Below, in pieces: positions 16,346 to 24,684 of a DNA stretch of 64,000 bases. Source of the stretch: Nocardioides albus (GTDB lineage: Bacteria; Actinomycetota; Actinomycetes; Propionibacteriales; Nocardioidaceae); contig NZ_BMQT01000004.1 of NCBI RefSeq assembly GCF_014648255.1, positions 248,001-312,000 of the forward strand, in the 5' to 3' direction. Within the stretch, counting starts at the first letter, position 1, and each line of letters opens with the position of its first letter. The position numbers were made by a program, and so were the translations under genes. The notes below the pieces were generated by a model. The model was not told where the DNA came from and made no database searches. It saw only the letters and a list, made by a program, of their open reading frames with translations.

Positions 16346-17233
16346 TTATCGATAGTTGCCCCAGCAAGCGTCGTACTTGTACGCAGGATGGGCCTGCGCT
16401 ACGAGGTCACGGTCGCGGAGGATGGTGAGCGGGGCGCGGTCGGGGGTGTCACAGACGTTGGCGAAGGAGATGCCTGTCTCGCCCAAGGTGTCGGGATATT
16501 CGATCTGCAGTACGTGGTCGCCGTAGACGTCGGTGTAGGTGGCGCACTCGGAGTAGGCGGCGCACTCCTCGACGACGGCGAAGTCGAAACCCAGGTCACG
16601 TGCGGGGCGGGTGGCTTCGGCGGCGTTCTTCTGGGCGATCGCGAGACCGAGGTCGTGGGCGGCGGAGACGTACGCCTCGGCCAGGGCGAGGGCGCTGTCG
16701 TGCGAGATCGCCTCGAAGCGGGTCCAGGTGTCGAGGTTGTCGATCTCCACGGCGTCGAAACCGTTGTCCGCGCAGCCCTGGATGACCGGACCGACGACCT
16801 CCAGGATCGACTTCCGCGCCGACGCGGTGGAGGGGTCGAGGACGAGCTCGTCGGGCCAGTCGGGGTCGTGTACGGGGTTGCCGGAAGCGTCACGCAGCAG
16901 GGCACTCGGGTGCCCGGACCAGTCGGAGTCGGGCTGCGTCTGGAAGCCGTTGACGTAGCAGACGTTATAGGCGCCCTCGAGCGGCGCAGCGGTGGCGTCA
17001 CGTACGACGACGTCGATCGCGGTGCCATCGGAGAGCCGGTCGGAGGTGCCGCCGAGCTGGTAGTCGAAGACGCCTTCCGTCGGCGGGAGCGCGACCTCTG
17101 CAACAGGGTCTGCGGCGGGGCCAACGTCAGGAACTGAGCGGCAGCCCGCGAGGGTCAACACGGTCACGAAGAGAACGAGGGCCGGGCTGCCGATGGCAGC
17201 CCGGCCCTGCGTACGTGCGCGCGAGCGGATCAG
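16346..17233 (-). CDS. GH114-like (endo-alpha-1,4-polygalactosaminidase family) lipoprotein
   Basis: A TIM-barrel-type glycosidase of the GH114/TM1410 group, judged from 'GVFDYQLGGTSD', 'NVCYVNGFQTQ', 'CADNGFDAVEIDNLDT' (acidic residues at the strand ends) and 'IAQKNAAE'. It probably acts outside the cell on galactosamine-containing polysaccharide. The only standard start (GTG at 17167) gives the too-short signal 'MTVLTLAGC'. Reading 22 codons further back gives a textbook lipoprotein signal ('RAAIGSPALVLFVTVLTLAGC') that begins at a CTG overlapping the stop of the exporter gene upstream (CTGA). I annotate the longer form; the start is uncertain. Confidence 0.75.
   Translation of the reverse strand: MIRSRARTQGRAAIGSPALVLFVTVLTLAGCRSVPDVGPAADPVAEVALPPTEGVFDYQLGGTSDRLSDGTAIDVVVRDATAAPLEGAYNVCYVNGFQTQPDSDWSGHPSALLRDASGNPVHDPDWPDELVLDPSTASARKSILEVVGPVIQGCADNGFDAVEIDNLDTWTRFEAISHDSALALAEAYVSAAHDLGLAIAQKNAAEATRPARDLGFDFAVVEECAAYSECATYTDVYGDHVLQIEYPDTLGETGISFANVCDTPDRAPLTILRDRDLVAQAHPAYKYDACWGNYR
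17178..17208. terminator. Perfect 14-base inverted repeat (terminator-like) inside the GH114 signal-peptide region
   Basis: AGGGCCGGGCTGCC, loop GAT, then GGCAGCCCGGCCCT. As DNA it is a strong GC hairpin just after the exporter gene. As code it spells the start of the hydrophobic signal of the GH114-like protein. Which role dominates is unresolved. Confidence 0.45.
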
Positions 17234-18837
17234 TGGAGGACCGTGGGGGCGGCGGCGCCGTGCTCGGCCTTGCTTTTGGGGAGGAACCAGGCGGGAATGA
17301 GCGTGACGAGCACCAGGACCGCGGCGATCACGAAGGTGGTCGAGAAGGCCTCGGCCATCTCGACCGGGATCGCCTTGAAGATCTCGGGCAGCTTGGCCGG
17401 GTCGAGGCCCAGCGAGGCTGCCGCTTCACCGATCTTCTGCTGGTTGGCGGGGTCGGTCATGAACTTCTCGAGGCCTGCCGCGGGGACGCCGAGCTTGTCG
17501 GCGAGGTCGTCCGCCGCGGAGATCGACTCCTTGCCCGAGAGGGCGTTGGTGAGCAGCACCGAGAAGAGCGCGGTGCCGGCGGAGGCGGCGACCTGCTGGA
17601 CGATGTTCACCAGGGTCGTACCTCGGGCGATGGTGTGCTCACGCAGCGTCGCCTGGGCAGCGGCGAACGTCGGCATCATGGTCGCGCCCATACCGAGGCC
17701 CATGATGAACAGCGACAAGAGGAGGTACCAGTAGGGCGTGGCCTCGTCGAGCCGCGAGAACATGAACATGCCCACCGCGATCGTGGTCAGACCGCTGAGG
17801 ACGACCTTGCCCGGACCGGTGCGGTCCGCGAGCATGCCGGCGAGCGGCATCGTGACCATCGCGCCCAGACCCTGCGGAGCCAGCAGCAGGCCGGCGTGGA
17901 GGGCGTCCTCGCCGCGTACCTGCTGGTAGTAGAGCGGGAAGAGCAGTGAGGCACCGAAGAACGCCATCGCGAAGATCGCCAGGGTGATCACCGCGACGGT
18001 GAGCTCCTTGTTGCCAAAGAGGCGTACGTCGATCAGCGGGTGGTCGTTACGGGGCGAGAGCGCCCACGGGACGAACGCGGCGATCAGGACGAGGCCCACG
18101 ATCATGAACGAGAGCACCTTGGTGTCGAGCAGCGTGCCGGCCTCGGGGATCGAGGAGACGCCGTAGAGGAACAACGCCAGACCCGGGGACAGCAGGATCA
18201 TGCCGAGGAAGTCGAAGGACTGCGACGGCTCGACGTGGTCCTTGGGCAGCGCCCGCCAGGCGTAGACCAGAGCGATGGCGCCGATCGGGACGTTGATCAG
18301 GAAGATCCAGTGCCAGGAGGCGGAGTCGATCAGCGCGCCGCCGATGATCGGGCCCATGATCGGGCCGAGCAGCATGGGCACACCCAGGATCGCCATCACG
18401 CGACCGACCCGCTCGGGTCCGGCGGCGCGGGTCAGGATGGTCATGCCGAGCGGCATCAGCATGCCGCCTCCAAGGCCCTGGATGACTCGGAAGGCGACCA
18501 GCATCGGCAGCGACGTAGCCAGCGCACACAGCACCGAGCCGAGCACGAAGAGCACGATCGCGGTCATGTAGAGGCGTTTGGTGCCGAACCGGTCGGCGGC
18601 CCAACCGGTCAGCGGGATCACCGTCGCGAGGGCGAGGGTGTAGCCGGTCATCGTCCAGGCGACCTCTGCGGAGGTGGCGTCGAACTCGCGCTGGAAGGTC
18701 TCCAGCGCGACGGAGACAACGGTGATATCGAGGATCGACATGATCGATCCGAGCACGACGACGCCCGCGACGATGAGCACGCTCTTGTCGAGGTGGTCGT
18801 CCGGCGCCTTCTCAGGCTTGGCAGAAGTTTCTGTCAC
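17230..18837 (-). CDS. DHA2-family (EmrB/QacA-type) MFS drug exporter
   Basis: About 535 residues with 14 predicted membrane helices. DHA2 signatures are 'SIMSILDITVVSVALETF' in helix 1 (motif D1), 'GWAADRFGTKRLY' (motif A) and 'GVPMLLGPIMGPIIGGALI' (motif C, antiporter type). A long loop before the last helix ('SGKESISAADDLADKLG') is usual in this family. It should extrude hydrophobic compounds in exchange for protons. GTG giving 'MTETSAKPEK' is chosen; the frame extends 72 bases upstream without support. The GH114-like gene follows with overlapping or near-overlapping start. Confidence 0.92.
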   Translation of the reverse strand: MTETSAKPEKAPDDHLDKSVLIVAGVVVLGSIMSILDITVVSVALETFQREFDATSAEVAWTMTGYTLALATVIPLTGWAADRFGTKRLYMTAIVLFVLGSVLCALATSLPMLVAFRVIQGLGGGMLMPLGMTILTRAAGPERVGRVMAILGVPMLLGPIMGPIIGGALIDSASWHWIFLINVPIGAIALVYAWRALPKDHVEPSQSFDFLGMILLSPGLALFLYGVSSIPEAGTLLDTKVLSFMIVGLVLIAAFVPWALSPRNDHPLIDVRLFGNKELTVAVITLAIFAMAFFGASLLFPLYYQQVRGEDALHAGLLLAPQGLGAMVTMPLAGMLADRTGPGKVVLSGLTTIAVGMFMFSRLDEATPYWYLLLSLFIMGLGMGATMMPTFAAAQATLREHTIARGTTLVNIVQQVAASAGTALFSVLLTNALSGKESISAADDLADKLGVPAAGLEKFMTDPANQQKIGEAAASLGLDPAKLPEIFKAIPVEMAEAFSTTFVIAAVLVLVTLIPAWFLPKSKAEHGAAAPTVLH

Positions 18838-18871
18838 GGGTTGACAGCCTACGTGTGAGTTGTTAACGGAC

Positions 18872-19597
18872 CTAGTTGTTATTCGCATCTGAGCGGTGAC
18901 TCGAGTCACGCTCGCGGCGAGCGATAGGGGCGAGCATGACGGCTTTGATCACTCGATAGATCGGGCGGATCAGCCAACCGGGCAGCGTGCCGTGCCGCTC
19001 CTCCTCCCAGACCCGCGCCCGCGGGTGGGACTGCAGCAGCCGGTCGGCCAGCGTCGGAGCGCCTTCCGGCGGTGCGGCCGCGAGCACCTCGATGCGGCAG
19101 ACGTGCTTGATGTTGGCATACCCGTACTGCGCCGGGTTGACCAGCCGTAGCGGGGCGCCGTGGTCGCCGTCGAGCGGCCGGCCGTCGAGCCGGTCGGCGA
19201 GCATGACGTCGTGGGCCAGCAGATCCGCCAGCTCGGCCACGAAGTGCTCACCGTCGAGACCACGCACCATGACGTGGGTGATGGTCGTGCCTGGTACGAC
19301 GGCGGGTGCGACGTACCGCTGATAGACCTCGGCGAAGGCGGCGCCCTCCCAGTGCAGGCCGGTCGCCGACCAGCCCGCGACGCAGTGGAAGTCGGCATGG
19401 AGGTCGCGACGATCGGCGCCGACGAGCTCGTCCACGGCGATCTCGATGGGAGTCGTGAGCGCTCCGCCGAAGACCACCGTCGGGTGCTCGGGGACGGTCG
19501 GTGGCGGCTGGTCGTTCTGCCGTCCGAACCGTGGGAAGAAGTCGATGCGTCGCTGGCCGGGTGGGAGGCCGGTGCGTGGGTGGGTCGTCTCGGTCAT
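18872..19597 (-). CDS. Sulfite-oxidase-like molybdopterin oxidoreductase
   Basis: The 241-residue protein carries the oxidoreductase molybdopterin-binding domain. The predicted Mo-ligand Cys is in 'DFHCVAGWS', and the pterin-binding run 'DGDHGAPLRLVNPAQYGYANIKHV' is typical of SuoX/YedY-like enzymes. There is no Tat signal or dimerisation domain, so it is a short cytoplasmic form. The start is the ATG giving 'MTETTHPRTG'. It is divergent from the SNF2 gene, with a perfect palindrome in the gap. Substrate unknown; members of this group reduce S- or N-oxides or oxidise sulfite. Confidence 0.88.
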   Translation of the reverse strand: MTETTHPRTGLPPGQRRIDFFPRFGRQNDQPPPTVPEHPTVVFGGALTTPIEIAVDELVGADRRDLHADFHCVAGWSATGLHWEGAAFAEVYQRYVAPAVVPGTTITHVMVRGLDGEHFVAELADLLAHDVMLADRLDGRPLDGDHGAPLRLVNPAQYGYANIKHVCRIEVLAAAPPEGAPTLADRLLQSHPRARVWEEERHGTLPGWLIRPIYRVIKAVMLAPIARRERDSSHRSDANNN

Positions 19598-19653
19598 GTC
19601 AGCCACCGTCGCAGTGCCCCGGGACGGCCCGCCTCAATCTTTGGGGGCGAACC

Positions 19654-19673
19654 TCTCATCCTCGAGGATGAGA
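19654..19673. promoter_or_regulatory. 20-base perfect palindrome in a divergent promoter region
   Basis: Half site TCTCATCCTC followed directly by its reverse complement. It lies 57 bases from the molybdoenzyme start and 33 bases before the SNF2 start, so a dimeric repressor could govern both genes. Confidence 0.5.
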
Positions 19674-19705
19674 AACGGTCGGTGGTGGCGGCTACGGTCG
19701 TGTCC

Positions 19706-22438
19706 ATGTCCTTCGTACCCGTGACCGGCCGCGCCGTCTTCCGGCCCGCGCAGCCGCCGCGGGACTCGGCCGTGGAGTTTGTGGACTCCCGACGGTCGGT
19801 GTCGTTGCCGATGCGAGCCGCGCTGCCGGTCCTGAAGAAGGCGTACGCCGCCTCCGACCTGCATCCTTCGGTCGCGCTGGTCGCGTCTGCAGCTCATCTC
19901 GGGCTCCGGTTCGTGGCCGCGGGCCAGCTCGAGCCCGATGGTGGTTCGTGGGCGGTCCGCTACACGCCGGAGGACGAGGAGCGGGTGCGGCTGCTGGCCG
20001 CGTCGCGCGCCTACGGCGACGTGGACGGCGAGGCGGCCGAGCTGTTGGTGCGGGAGATCGTGGCTGCGGTGGCGGACGCCGTGCCGACCTCGGCGCCGAA
20101 GGCTTCCGGGTCGGGGGCGTTCCGGGAGTCGCTGCAGACCCGGTTGGCGCGCTATCGGAGCGACGAGGGGCCGGTGACGGCCAAGCTGCCGTCGTTGGTG
20201 CGGCTCTCGTTCCGGGTCGAGGCGCCGGAGGAGGACCTGCTCGCGGGGTCGCTGACGCTGGTGCCACAGGTGCACGACGAGGCCGACCCGCTGCACGTGG
20301 CTGATGCCGCGCGGCTGTGGGACGAGGAGGACGATCACGGATTCGGCCCGCGGGCGCGTACGCATGCGCAGGTCGCTCTCCGCGGCGCTGCTGAGGCCTG
20401 GCCGGTCCTCGACCGGTTGCTCGATCTGCCGGTGCCGTCCTCGGTGACTCTGTCGACCGACGAGGTCGTCGGCCTGCTGGAGGACGGGGTCGAATGGCTC
20501 AAGGAGCGCGGTGTCGACGTGCTCTGGCCACGGTCGCTGTCGCGGGATCTGACCACGTCGGTCGCGGTCGACCGGGCGCCGTCCTCGTCGACCGCCGCAC
20601 GCGAGGATCTGATGCGGGAGTCGCCACTAGGCGAGAAGGGGCTCTTCGCGTTCCAGTGGCAGCTGGCGCTCGGTGGCGAGCCGCTCGATGCCGCCGAGAT
20701 GGACGCCCTGGCCTCTGCCGCGGGTCCGGTCCTGCGGCTGAGGGGCGCGTGGGCGGTCGTCCATCCGTCGGTCCTGCGGCGTGCGCGCAAGCGGCTGCTC
20801 AAGCGGATCACCGGTGTGGAGGCGCTGGCGGTCGCCCTGACCGGTCAGGTTCCGGAGGAGATCACCCAGGCTGCGCCGGGCGAGAAGGTGATCATCGGAG
20901 CGTCGATCGCGCGGCTCCGCGACGAGGTGATCGCGGCGACCTCGGGGGCTGCTGTCGAGGTGCCCGCCGGTCTCCAGGCCACCTTGCGGGGCTATCAGGT
21001 CGAGGGGCTGACCTGGCTGGCAGGGATCACCTCGCTCGGGCTCGGTGGCTGTCTGGCCGACGACATGGGGCTCGGGAAGACGCTGATGACGATCGCGCTC
21101 CACCTCCATCGCCAGGGGGTCTCGACAGGCTCGGGGCCACTTCGCTCAGACCCCGGGGGGAATCCGACCCTGGTGGTCTGCCCGGCGAGCCTGCTGGGCA
21201 ACTGGGAGGCCGAGATCGCCCGGTTCGCGCCCGAGGTGGAGGTGCGCCGCCACCACGGCGCGGCCCGGGATCTCGACGATGCCACCGGCGTGGTGCTGAC
21301 GACCTACGGGACGATGCGTCGCGACGTCGAGCTCCTCTCCGCGGTGTCGTGGGGGCTCGTCGTCGCCGACGAGGCGCAGCACGTGAAGAACGCCGCCTCG
21401 GCGACCGCGAAGGCACTCCGCGAGATCCCGTCGCACGCCCGGGTGGCGCTGACCGGCACCCCGGTGGAGAACAACCTGACCGAGCTGTGGGCGCTGCTCG
21501 ACTGGTGCGTGCCTGGTCTGCTGGGCAGCCGGCTCGCTTTCAGGAGAGCCTGGGCGAGCCAGATCGAGGCGGGCGCGGACGTCGGGAAGGCGAAGGAGTT
21601 CGCTGCGCTGGTCGGCCCGTTCATGCTGCGGCGCCGCAAGTCGGATCCCGGGGTGGCCCCCGAGCTACCGCCCAAGACCGAGACCGACCACCTGCTGGCG
21701 CTGACGCGGGAGCAGACGGTGCTCTACGAGGCCTACGTACGCGACGCGATGGCCCGGATCGAGCGGCTCGACGCCGAGGACCCGCAGCGGCGCGGGCTGG
21801 TGCTGAGCCTGCTGACCGGGCTCAAGCAGATCTGCAACCATCCCGCACAGTTCTTGAAACAGGAGGGCGGCCGGATCGCCGGGCGATCGCAGAAGATCGA
21901 CCTCCTCGACGAGCTGGTCTCGACGGTGCTCGCCGAGGAGGGAGCGGTCCTGATCTTCACGCAGTACGTCGCGATGGCCCGTCTCCTCGAGACCCACTGG
22001 GCTGCCGCCGGCGTCCGGCACCAGTTCCTGCACGGCGGCACCCCCGTGGCAGAGCGTTCACGGATGGTCACGCGCTTCCAGGACGGCGAGGTGCCGGTCT
22101 TCCTGCTCTCGCTCAAGGCCGGCGGCGTCGGGCTCAACCTGACTCGTGCCGACCACGTGATCCACGTCGACCGCTGGTGGAACCCGGCCGTCGAGGACCA
22201 GGCGACCGACCGGGCCCACCGGATCGGCCAGACGCGTACGGTCCAGGTGCACCGGCTCATCACCCAGGGCACTGTGGAAGAGCGGGTGGCGGAGCTGCTG
22301 CAGCGCAAACGGGTCCTGGCCGAGGCGGTCCTCGGCGGCGGCGAGGCCGCGTTCACCGAGCTGTCGAACGCAGAGCTGCGTGAGCTGGTCAAGCTCGGTC
22401 CGCAGAAGCGCCAGAAGCGCCGCCGGATCGCCTCATGA
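19706..22438 (+). CDS. SNF2-family DNA helicase/translocase
   Basis: The 910-residue protein is a Swi2/Snf2 ATPase. After an N-terminal region of about 430 residues of the bacterial SNF2-associated type come motif I 'DDMGLGKT' (near residue 452), motif II 'DEAQH', motif III 'LTGTPVENN', and in the second RecA lobe 'SLKAGGVGLNLTRADHV' and 'DRAHRIGQTRTV' (motifs V and VI). It is expected to translocate on duplex DNA and remodel protein-DNA complexes. The start is the ATG giving 'MSFVPVTGRAVF'; the long open frame upstream is antisense to the molybdoenzyme gene. The next gene encodes a SWIM zinc-finger protein, a frequent bacterial partner. Confidence 0.93.
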   Translation: MSFVPVTGRAVFRPAQPPRDSAVEFVDSRRSVSLPMRAALPVLKKAYAASDLHPSVALVASAAHLGLRFVAAGQLEPDGGSWAVRYTPEDEERVRLLAASRAYGDVDGEAAELLVREIVAAVADAVPTSAPKASGSGAFRESLQTRLARYRSDEGPVTAKLPSLVRLSFRVEAPEEDLLAGSLTLVPQVHDEADPLHVADAARLWDEEDDHGFGPRARTHAQVALRGAAEAWPVLDRLLDLPVPSSVTLSTDEVVGLLEDGVEWLKERGVDVLWPRSLSRDLTTSVAVDRAPSSSTAAREDLMRESPLGEKGLFAFQWQLALGGEPLDAAEMDALASAAGPVLRLRGAWAVVHPSVLRRARKRLLKRITGVEALAVALTGQVPEEITQAAPGEKVIIGASIARLRDEVIAATSGAAVEVPAGLQATLRGYQVEGLTWLAGITSLGLGGCLADDMGLGKTLMTIALHLHRQGVSTGSGPLRSDPGGNPTLVVCPASLLGNWEAEIARFAPEVEVRRHHGAARDLDDATGVVLTTYGTMRRDVELLSAVSWGLVVADEAQHVKNAASATAKALREIPSHARVALTGTPVENNLTELWALLDWCVPGLLGSRLAFRRAWASQIEAGADVGKAKEFAALVGPFMLRRRKSDPGVAPELPPKTETDHLLALTREQTVLYEAYVRDAMARIERLDAEDPQRRGLVLSLLTGLKQICNHPAQFLKQEGGRIAGRSQKIDLLDELVSTVLAEEGAVLIFTQYVAMARLLETHWAAAGVRHQFLHGGTPVAERSRMVTRFQDGEVPVFLLSLKAGGVGLNLTRADHVIHVDRWWNPAVEDQATDRAHRIGQTRTVQVHRLITQGTVEERVAELLQRKRVLAEAVLGGGEAAFTELSNAELRELVKLGPQKRQKRRRIAS

Positions 22439-22470
22439 GCAACCGATGAGCAACGGATGAGCAACCGATG
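22435..22470 (+). repeat. 11-base tandem repeat carrying four successive ATG codons
   Basis: ATGAGCAACCG is repeated three times (one base varies in the second copy) and followed by ATGAGC. The first ATG overlaps the SNF2 stop (ATGA). Each of the first three ATGs opens a four-codon frame (Met-Ser-Asn-Arg/Gly) whose TGA overlaps the next ATG. Only the fourth ATG opens the SWIM gene. Confidence 0.8.
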
Positions 22471-23136
22471 AGCGCCGTGCTGACCTTCGCCCGCGAGCCG
22501 CACCGCCGCGGCGCCGTTCGGGTCGAGTCGTGGTGGGGCCGGGCGTTTCTGCGGGCGATCGAGGAGTTGGCGTACGACGACAACCAGCTCTCCGGCGCCC
22601 GGTCGCTCGCCCGCTCGGGGCGGATCGGGGGCTTGGTCGTCGAGACCGGTCGGTTCGCGGCGGCGGTCGAGGACGAGCGCGGGCTGTGGACCGTGACGGG
22701 TTCGGTGCCGGTGCTGGCGGAAGATGCCGTCGCGGCGCTGTCGGAGGTCGTCGTGGCGACGGCTGAGCGGACCGAGGCGCTCTTGGTCGGCGAGCTCCCG
22801 CTGGACGTGGCCGAGCACGCCGAGGAGGCGGGGGTCGAGCTGGTCCCCTACGGCGAAGAGCTCACTGTTGCCTGCACCTGCGGCTACTGGCACGCGGTGT
22901 GCGGCCACTCGCTCGGGGTGCTGCACCAGCTGTGCTGGACGGTCGACCGCGACGCGTCCGTGCTGCTGCATCTGCGCGGGGCGGAGCGGGAGGACCTGCT
23001 GGGACAGCTGCGGCGGCTGCGGCAGCCACCCGCGCCCGACGCGGCGGTGGCCGGCGAGCCGACCCGCGGGCAGATCGACGATGTCGAGATCGCGCTCGAC
23101 GCCGTACTTCGCGCACGTCACATGCTCGAGGAGTGA
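22468..23136 (+). CDS. SWIM zinc-finger protein
   Basis: The 222-residue protein has a SWIM motif CxC-x6-CxH (C136, C138, C145, H147 in 'CTCGYWHAVCGH'). An N-terminal segment opens with 'ESWWGRAFLRAIEELAYDD', typical of the proteins encoded beside bacterial SNF2 genes. SWIM domains bind DNA or protein, so this is probably the targeting subunit of the SNF2 protein. It begins 30 bases after the SNF2 stop in a run of tandem start codons, with no classical ribosome-binding site. It therefore depends on re-initiation or coupling. Confidence 0.88.
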   Translation: MSAVLTFAREPHRRGAVRVESWWGRAFLRAIEELAYDDNQLSGARSLARSGRIGGLVVETGRFAAAVEDERGLWTVTGSVPVLAEDAVAALSEVVVATAERTEALLVGELPLDVAEHAEEAGVELVPYGEELTVACTCGYWHAVCGHSLGVLHQLCWTVDRDASVLLHLRGAEREDLLGQLRRLRQPPAPDAAVAGEPTRGQIDDVEIALDAVLRARHMLEE

Positions 23137-23142
23137 AACGGC

Positions 23143-23160
23143 GGTGAATCGGCGCTAACC
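23143..23160. promoter_or_regulatory. Candidate TetR operator (autoregulation)
   Basis: The sequence GGTGAATCGGCGCTAACC ends seven bases before the TetR start. It matches 13 of 18 bases of the perfect inverted repeat placed equivalently before the carboxylase operon, and both continue with TCG. Confidence 0.5.
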
Positions 23161-23167
23161 TCGTGCA

Positions 23168-23728
23168 ATGACCGCGGCCCAGACGAAGACCAGGCGCGAG
23201 CAGATCCTCGACACCGCGGCCGAGCTCTTCGCCGCCCGCGGGTTCCATGGAGTCTCCGTCTCCGAGCTCGGGGCGGCCTGCGGCATCTCCGGCCCGGCGC
23301 TCTACAAGCACTTCCCGAGCAAGGACGCGATGCTCGCCGAGATGCTCGTCTCGATCTCCCAGGAGCTGCTTCGCGAAGGCCGCGCCCGCGTGAAGGGCGC
23401 GTCGAGCACCGCACAGGCCATCGAGGCGCTGATCGACTGGCACGTCGACTTCGCCTTGCGCGACCGTGCCCTGATCGTCGTCCAGGAGCGCGACTGGCAG
23501 TCGCTCCCGCACGAGGCGCGTGAGCAGGTGCGCACCCTGCAGCGGAAGTACGTCGACCTCTGGGCCGACCAGCTCCGTGACCTCAGCCCGTCGCTGACTC
23601 CCGACACCGCACGCGCCATGGCCCACGGCGTCTTCGGGCTGATCAACTCCACCCCGCACAACCGGATCCTCCCCGAGGAGGCCACTCGCGCCGTACTCGT
23701 GAAGATGGCTCGCGCGGCACTGGGCTGA
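23168..23728 (+). CDS. TetR-family regulator, probable controller of leucine/branched-chain catabolism
   Basis: The 186-residue protein has an N-terminal helix-turn-helix ('ILDTAAELFAARGFHGVSVSELGAACGISGPALYKHFPSK') and a helical ligand-binding domain that looks like the acyl-CoA-responsive TetR group ('LIDWHVDFALRDRALIVVQERDW'). The Mycobacterium BkaR regulator beside accA1-accD1 is a comparable case in the literature. A palindromic element shared between this promoter and the carboxylase operon at 34.4 kb supports control of that operon from a distance. Direct neighbours (SWIM protein, LysR) are unrelated. Confidence 0.85.
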   Translation: MTAAQTKTRREQILDTAAELFAARGFHGVSVSELGAACGISGPALYKHFPSKDAMLAEMLVSISQELLREGRARVKGASSTAQAIEALIDWHVDFALRDRALIVVQERDWQSLPHEAREQVRTLQRKYVDLWADQLRDLSPSLTPDTARAMAHGVFGLINSTPHNRILPEEATRAVLVKMARAALG

Positions 23729-23754
23729 CCGGCGCCACCAGCTCACGGATCGTG

Positions 23755-24621
23755 CTACCGAGGTTCGTCAGGCACGAGGTCCTTCAATGTGTCGAGCAGC
23801 AGCTCTGCGGCAGGTGACTGGTGCTGGGTCTGGGCGGCCAGGCCCGCGCTGACCGTGATCGGCGCCCCCTGGCGGTCGACGAGGACCGGGCTGCCGGGCG
23901 GTGACACGGCCCTGGGCATGATCGGGTAGCCGAGATCGTGCGCGCCCAGGTCGAGGGCGAGCGCTGGGTCTGCGACCTGTGCGCCGATCGTCAGCCGGAT
24001 GCCGGCGCCACGGGCGACACGTTCGAGCTTGCTGCGCGCGGAGGCGCCTGAGTCGAGGACGATGAGGCGCTTGCCGAGGAGCGTGCTGATCGGGACCTGT
24101 CCGCGGCTGTTCGGGGGCAGCGCGACCGCGCAGAGGGGATCGTGTGTCCAGTGCCTGAACAGCGGGGACGGCTCGGCGGTGACGAGATAGCCGATGTCGA
24201 GCTCGCCCTGCTCGAGGGCGCGCTCGAGGTCGGCCGACGGCGCCGACGTGATGGTCAGCTCGATATCCGGATGGCTCGTGCTGAACCGGGCGAGGAGCTC
24301 GGGCAGATCCTCGTGCGCGGCACCCGCGATGATGCCGAGCCGCACCGTGCCGCGGTGCAGGCCGGCCACCTCGTCAACCACCTCGGACAGTGACCGCATG
24401 TGCGCCAACGCGGACCGGGCCATCGGGAGGGCGGCGGTGCCGGCCGCCGTGAGCGTCACCCGCCGGCTGGTCCGGACGAAGAGCGCCTGACCGAGCTCCC
24501 TCTCGAGCTCCCGCACCCGGGTGCTCACCGTCGACTGGGAGAGCTCGAGATCCGCGGAGGCCGAGCTGAAGGAACGTCGTTCGGCGACGGCCACGAAAGC
24601 CGTGAGCTTGGCTGCATCCAT
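23755..24621 (-). CDS. LysR-family transcriptional regulator
   Basis: The 288-residue protein has an N-terminal winged helix-turn-helix ('LTAFVAVAERRSFSSASADLELSQSTVSTRVRELERELG') and a periplasmic-binding-like effector domain ('GTVRLGIIAGAAHEDLPELL' onward). It is divergent from the hemerythrin-domain gene with a 63-base gap. Following the usual LysR arrangement, that gene is the likely target. The gap holds a GTATC-AC-GATAC inverted repeat and two copies of ATCGATACA, suitable as recognition and activation sites. Confidence 0.92.
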   Translation of the reverse strand: MDAAKLTAFVAVAERRSFSSASADLELSQSTVSTRVRELERELGQALFVRTSRRVTLTAAGTAALPMARSALAHMRSLSEVVDEVAGLHRGTVRLGIIAGAAHEDLPELLARFSTSHPDIELTITSAPSADLERALEQGELDIGYLVTAEPSPLFRHWTHDPLCAVALPPNSRGQVPISTLLGKRLIVLDSGASARSKLERVARGAGIRLTIGAQVADPALALDLGAHDLGYPIMPRAVSPPGSPVLVDRQGAPITVSAGLAAQTQHQSPAAELLLDTLKDLVPDEPR

Positions 24622-24624
24622 CGG

Positions 24625-24681
24625 GTATCACGATACTACGGATACTGGCTATCGATACAGCGGATTGATCGATACAACGGA
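24625..24681. promoter_or_regulatory. LysR-type intergenic control region with repeats
   Basis: An inverted repeat GTATC-AC-GATAC is followed by direct repeats of ATCGATACA[G/A]CGGA that start 17 bases apart. The second repeat ends next to the hemerythrin start. Confidence 0.45.
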
Positions 24682-24684
24682 TGC

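Noticed and set aside
18841..18890. Repeated GTTGTTA motifs between the exporter and the molybdoenzyme gene
   Set aside because: The repeats overlap the stop codon region and are too short and irregular to call an operator.
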